A stretch of DNA of 6,829 bases, from contig DUKK01000118.1 of assembly GCA_013329355.1 (NCBI GenBank), positions 1-6,829 on the forward strand. Direction: 5' to 3'. Source of the stretch: Candidatus Poseidoniaceae archaeon (GTDB lineage Archaea; Thermoplasmatota; Poseidoniia; Poseidoniales; Poseidoniaceae). Of this stretch, positions 5,955-6,829 are shown piece after piece; position 1 is the first letter of the stretch; each line of letters begins with the position of its first letter. The position numbers and the translations under genes are program-made. Under the pieces are notes generated by a model. It saw only the letters and a list, made by a program, of their open reading frames with translations, ran no database searches and was not told the origin of the DNA.

Positions 5955-6392
5955 ATGGCAGAGTCTTGGAAGGTGTTTCGATGTTCTGCGTGTGGTATGT
6001 GCCACGGTCGAAAGTCAGTTGGACATAATTGTCCGCATTGTGGTCAAAGAATCAACGAATCAACACCTGTAGTGGATAAAGCGGTGAATTCAACGGAACT
6101 GCGGATGAAAGTTTTGATGGCAAACACCCCTCCCGAACTCAGAGAATCGCTGGCAAAGAAACTCAGCGATTCTAATACACTAATTAATAGCAACAAATCA
6201 TTCAATGCAGCACTTGGTCTCAGGGAATTACGCAAGTTAGTCGATGATCGAGGCAATGTTGCAATCGAGGCAGTGACACAACGATTTAGCGACTTAGGGT
6301 TTCATGACGAAGTATCGGAATTTCTCAATAGTGCCGAGGCTCAAGGAGTGATTGTAAGGGTAGGAGATGGAATCTGGCAATTTCTTGAGTGA
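5955..6392 (+). CDS. Zinc-ribbon protein with probable C-terminal winged helix
   Basis: A 145-residue protein of unassigned family. Residues 5-32 form a zinc ribbon, with cysteine pairs C10-x2-C13 and C26-x2-C29 (the latter CPHCGQR) and an extra Cys at 16. Residues ~45-80 look helical (MANTPPELRESLAKKL). Residues ~85-145 have the look of a small winged helix: LRELRKLVDDRG, then a helix ending RFSDLGF, then EVSEFLNSAEAQG and a wing-like VIVRVGDGIWQFLE. This resembles the general layout of archaeal zinc-ribbon/wHTH proteins, and I recall haloarchaeal DUF5817 members with similar ribbons, so a nucleic-acid-binding or protein-docking role is inferred. The ATG at 5955 is chosen over an upstream TTG (5946) because a TATA-like box sits about 28 nt before it and no Shine-Dalgarno site is present. 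It precedes tRNA-Pro on the same strand by 34 nt. Confidence 0.8.
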   Translation: MAESWKVFRCSACGMCHGRKSVGHNCPHCGQRINESTPVVDKAVNSTELRMKVLMANTPPELRESLAKKLSDSNTLINSNKSFNAALGLRELRKLVDDRGNVAIEAVTQRFSDLGFHDEVSEFLNSAEAQGVIVRVGDGIWQFLE

Positions 6393-6394
6393 AG

Positions 6395-6403
6395 TTGATA
6401 ATA
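6395..6403 (+). promoter_or_regulatory. TATA-like box for tRNA-Pro
   Basis: TTGATAATA is centred about 27 nt before the first tRNA base (6427), the usual spacing for an archaeal tRNA promoter. It lies immediately after the stop codon of the zinc-ribbon gene. Confidence 0.45.
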
Positions 6404-6426
6404 GGTAAGCCGTGGCCAAGGATAAC

Positions 6427-6504
6427 GGGCGTATGGGTTAGTTTGGCCTATACTCGGGCGTTTGGGACGCTTGGACCCAAGTTCAAATCTTGGTACGCCC
6501 ACCA
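6427..6504 (+). tRNA. tRNA-Pro, anticodon UGG, CCA encoded
   Basis: A complete cloverleaf can be drawn. The acceptor stem GGGCGTA pairs perfectly with TACGCCC (6494-6500). The D arm GGTT/TACT-like pairing is weak, with a T-T mismatch at its end, and the loop holds the conserved GG. The anticodon stem GGGCG/CGCTT has two G-U pairs; its loop TTTGGGA (6461-6467) places the anticodon TGG at 6463-6465, decoding proline. A four-base variable region precedes the T stem CCAAG/CTTGG, with loop TTCAAAT. The discriminator A (6501) and an encoded CCA (6502-6504) follow. There is no room for an intron in the anticodon loop. The convergent parvulin gene stops 7 nt downstream. Confidence 0.95.
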
Positions 6505-6511
6505 CAATTGA

Positions 6512-6829
6512 TTATTCTGATTTAGAATGTACCCAAATAATGTGATATCCAAACTGTGTTTTGATGAATTTTGTTGGCATCACATCAACATCAGATTGCC
6601 ATACTGCATCTTCAAATTGCTTGACCATTTGTCCTTCAACAAATTCACCAAGGTCCCCTTTCTTTGAACCACTTGGACATGTTGAGAATCGTTTTGCGAG
6701 TTTTTTGAAGGTCTTCAGTGGATTTCTGGCAGCTGAAATTTCGTCAATTATCTTTCGAGCAGACGGTTTATCCGGAACTAGAATGTGTCTGACGTGGGCT
6801 GAGCGTGGATTATTCCTTTTGTCATGTCT
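6512..6829 (-). CDS. Parvulin-type peptidyl-prolyl cis-trans isomerase (N-terminus outside the window)
   Basis: The reverse strand is open from the window edge to a TAA at 6512-6514, giving 105 visible residues. No in-frame start codon precedes the conserved HILV, so the gene begins beyond 6829, probably by only a few codons, since archaeal parvulins are about 90-110 residues. It catalyses cis-trans isomerisation of prolyl bonds during protein folding. Visible rotamase features are RHILV (14-18), FSTCPSG (48-54), GDLGEF (58-63), GQMVKQFEDAVW (66-77) and the terminal TQFGYHIIWV (91-100). The active-site set known from Pin1 is represented: His15, Cys51, Met68, Phe72 and His96. No lipoprotein or secretion signal can be judged without the N-terminus. 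It is convergent with tRNA-Pro. Confidence 0.93.
   Translation of the reverse strand, partial: RHDKRNNPRSAHVRHILVPDKPSARKIIDEISAARNPLKTFKKLAKRFSTCPSGSKKGDLGEFVEGQMVKQFEDAVWQSDVDVMPTKFIKTQFGYHIIWVHSKSE

Noticed and set aside
5717..5956. Open frames on the minus strand opposite the 3' end of the arginine decarboxylase-like gene
   Set aside because: Shadow frames of a low-complexity coding tail; they are leucine/cysteine-rich without a recognisable domain, and they span the TATA-like box of the next gene.
1..6829. Mobile element, CRISPR array, riboswitch or prophage
   Set aside because: No direct-repeat array, transposase, integrase, terminal inverted repeats or structured leader was seen; tRNA-Pro is not followed by an integrase or a repeated tRNA 3' end within the window.

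Overview
The window looks like part of an archaeal chromosome, most likely from a euryarchaeon. The evidence is an archaeal/eukaryotic-type tryptophanyl-tRNA synthetase, a proteasome beta subunit next to the KH-domain beta-CASP nuclease aCPSF1/FttA, an archaeal-type ZPR1, a SepF-like division protein, and TATA-like boxes 25-30 nt ahead of several start codons. The TrpS insertion, gene spacing and moderate GC would suit a marine Thermoplasmatota lineage (Poseidoniales/MGII or MGIII), but that placement is inference. No mobile element, CRISPR array or phage gene was seen. Coding density is very high, and no gap without a gene exceeds about 165 bases.

Layout: (1) 1-925 is the C-terminal part of trpS on the plus strand. 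(2) 926-2136 on the minus strand is a two-gene unit, sepF then zpr1, with a one-base stop/start overlap. The zpr1 stop codon touches the trpS stop codon with no base between them. (3) 2137-2299 is a divergent promoter region. (4) 2300-4905 on the plus strand holds psmB and then aCPSF1, a gene pair conserved in other euryarchaea. (5) 4906-5235 on the minus strand is a small two-helix membrane protein, whose stop codon again touches the aCPSF1 stop. (6) 5265-5918 on the plus strand is a pyruvoyl-dependent arginine decarboxylase homologue that appears to have lost its self-cleavage serines and other catalytic residues. (7) 5955-6392 is a small zinc-ribbon protein with a probable winged-helix C-terminus, followed by tRNA-Pro(UGG) at 6427-6504. 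(8) 6512-6829 on the minus strand is the C-terminal part of a parvulin-type peptidyl-prolyl isomerase running off the window.

The genes are mostly core information processing and protein quality control: tRNA charging, a tRNA, transcription termination/RNA 3' end formation, proteolysis, protein folding and cell division. The least ordinary items are the arginine decarboxylase-like probable pseudoenzyme with a basic low-complexity tail, the SepF with a duplicated short motif and polybasic N-terminus, the two uncharacterised small proteins, and the two convergent gene pairs with zero spacing. No complete new multigene system could be identified.
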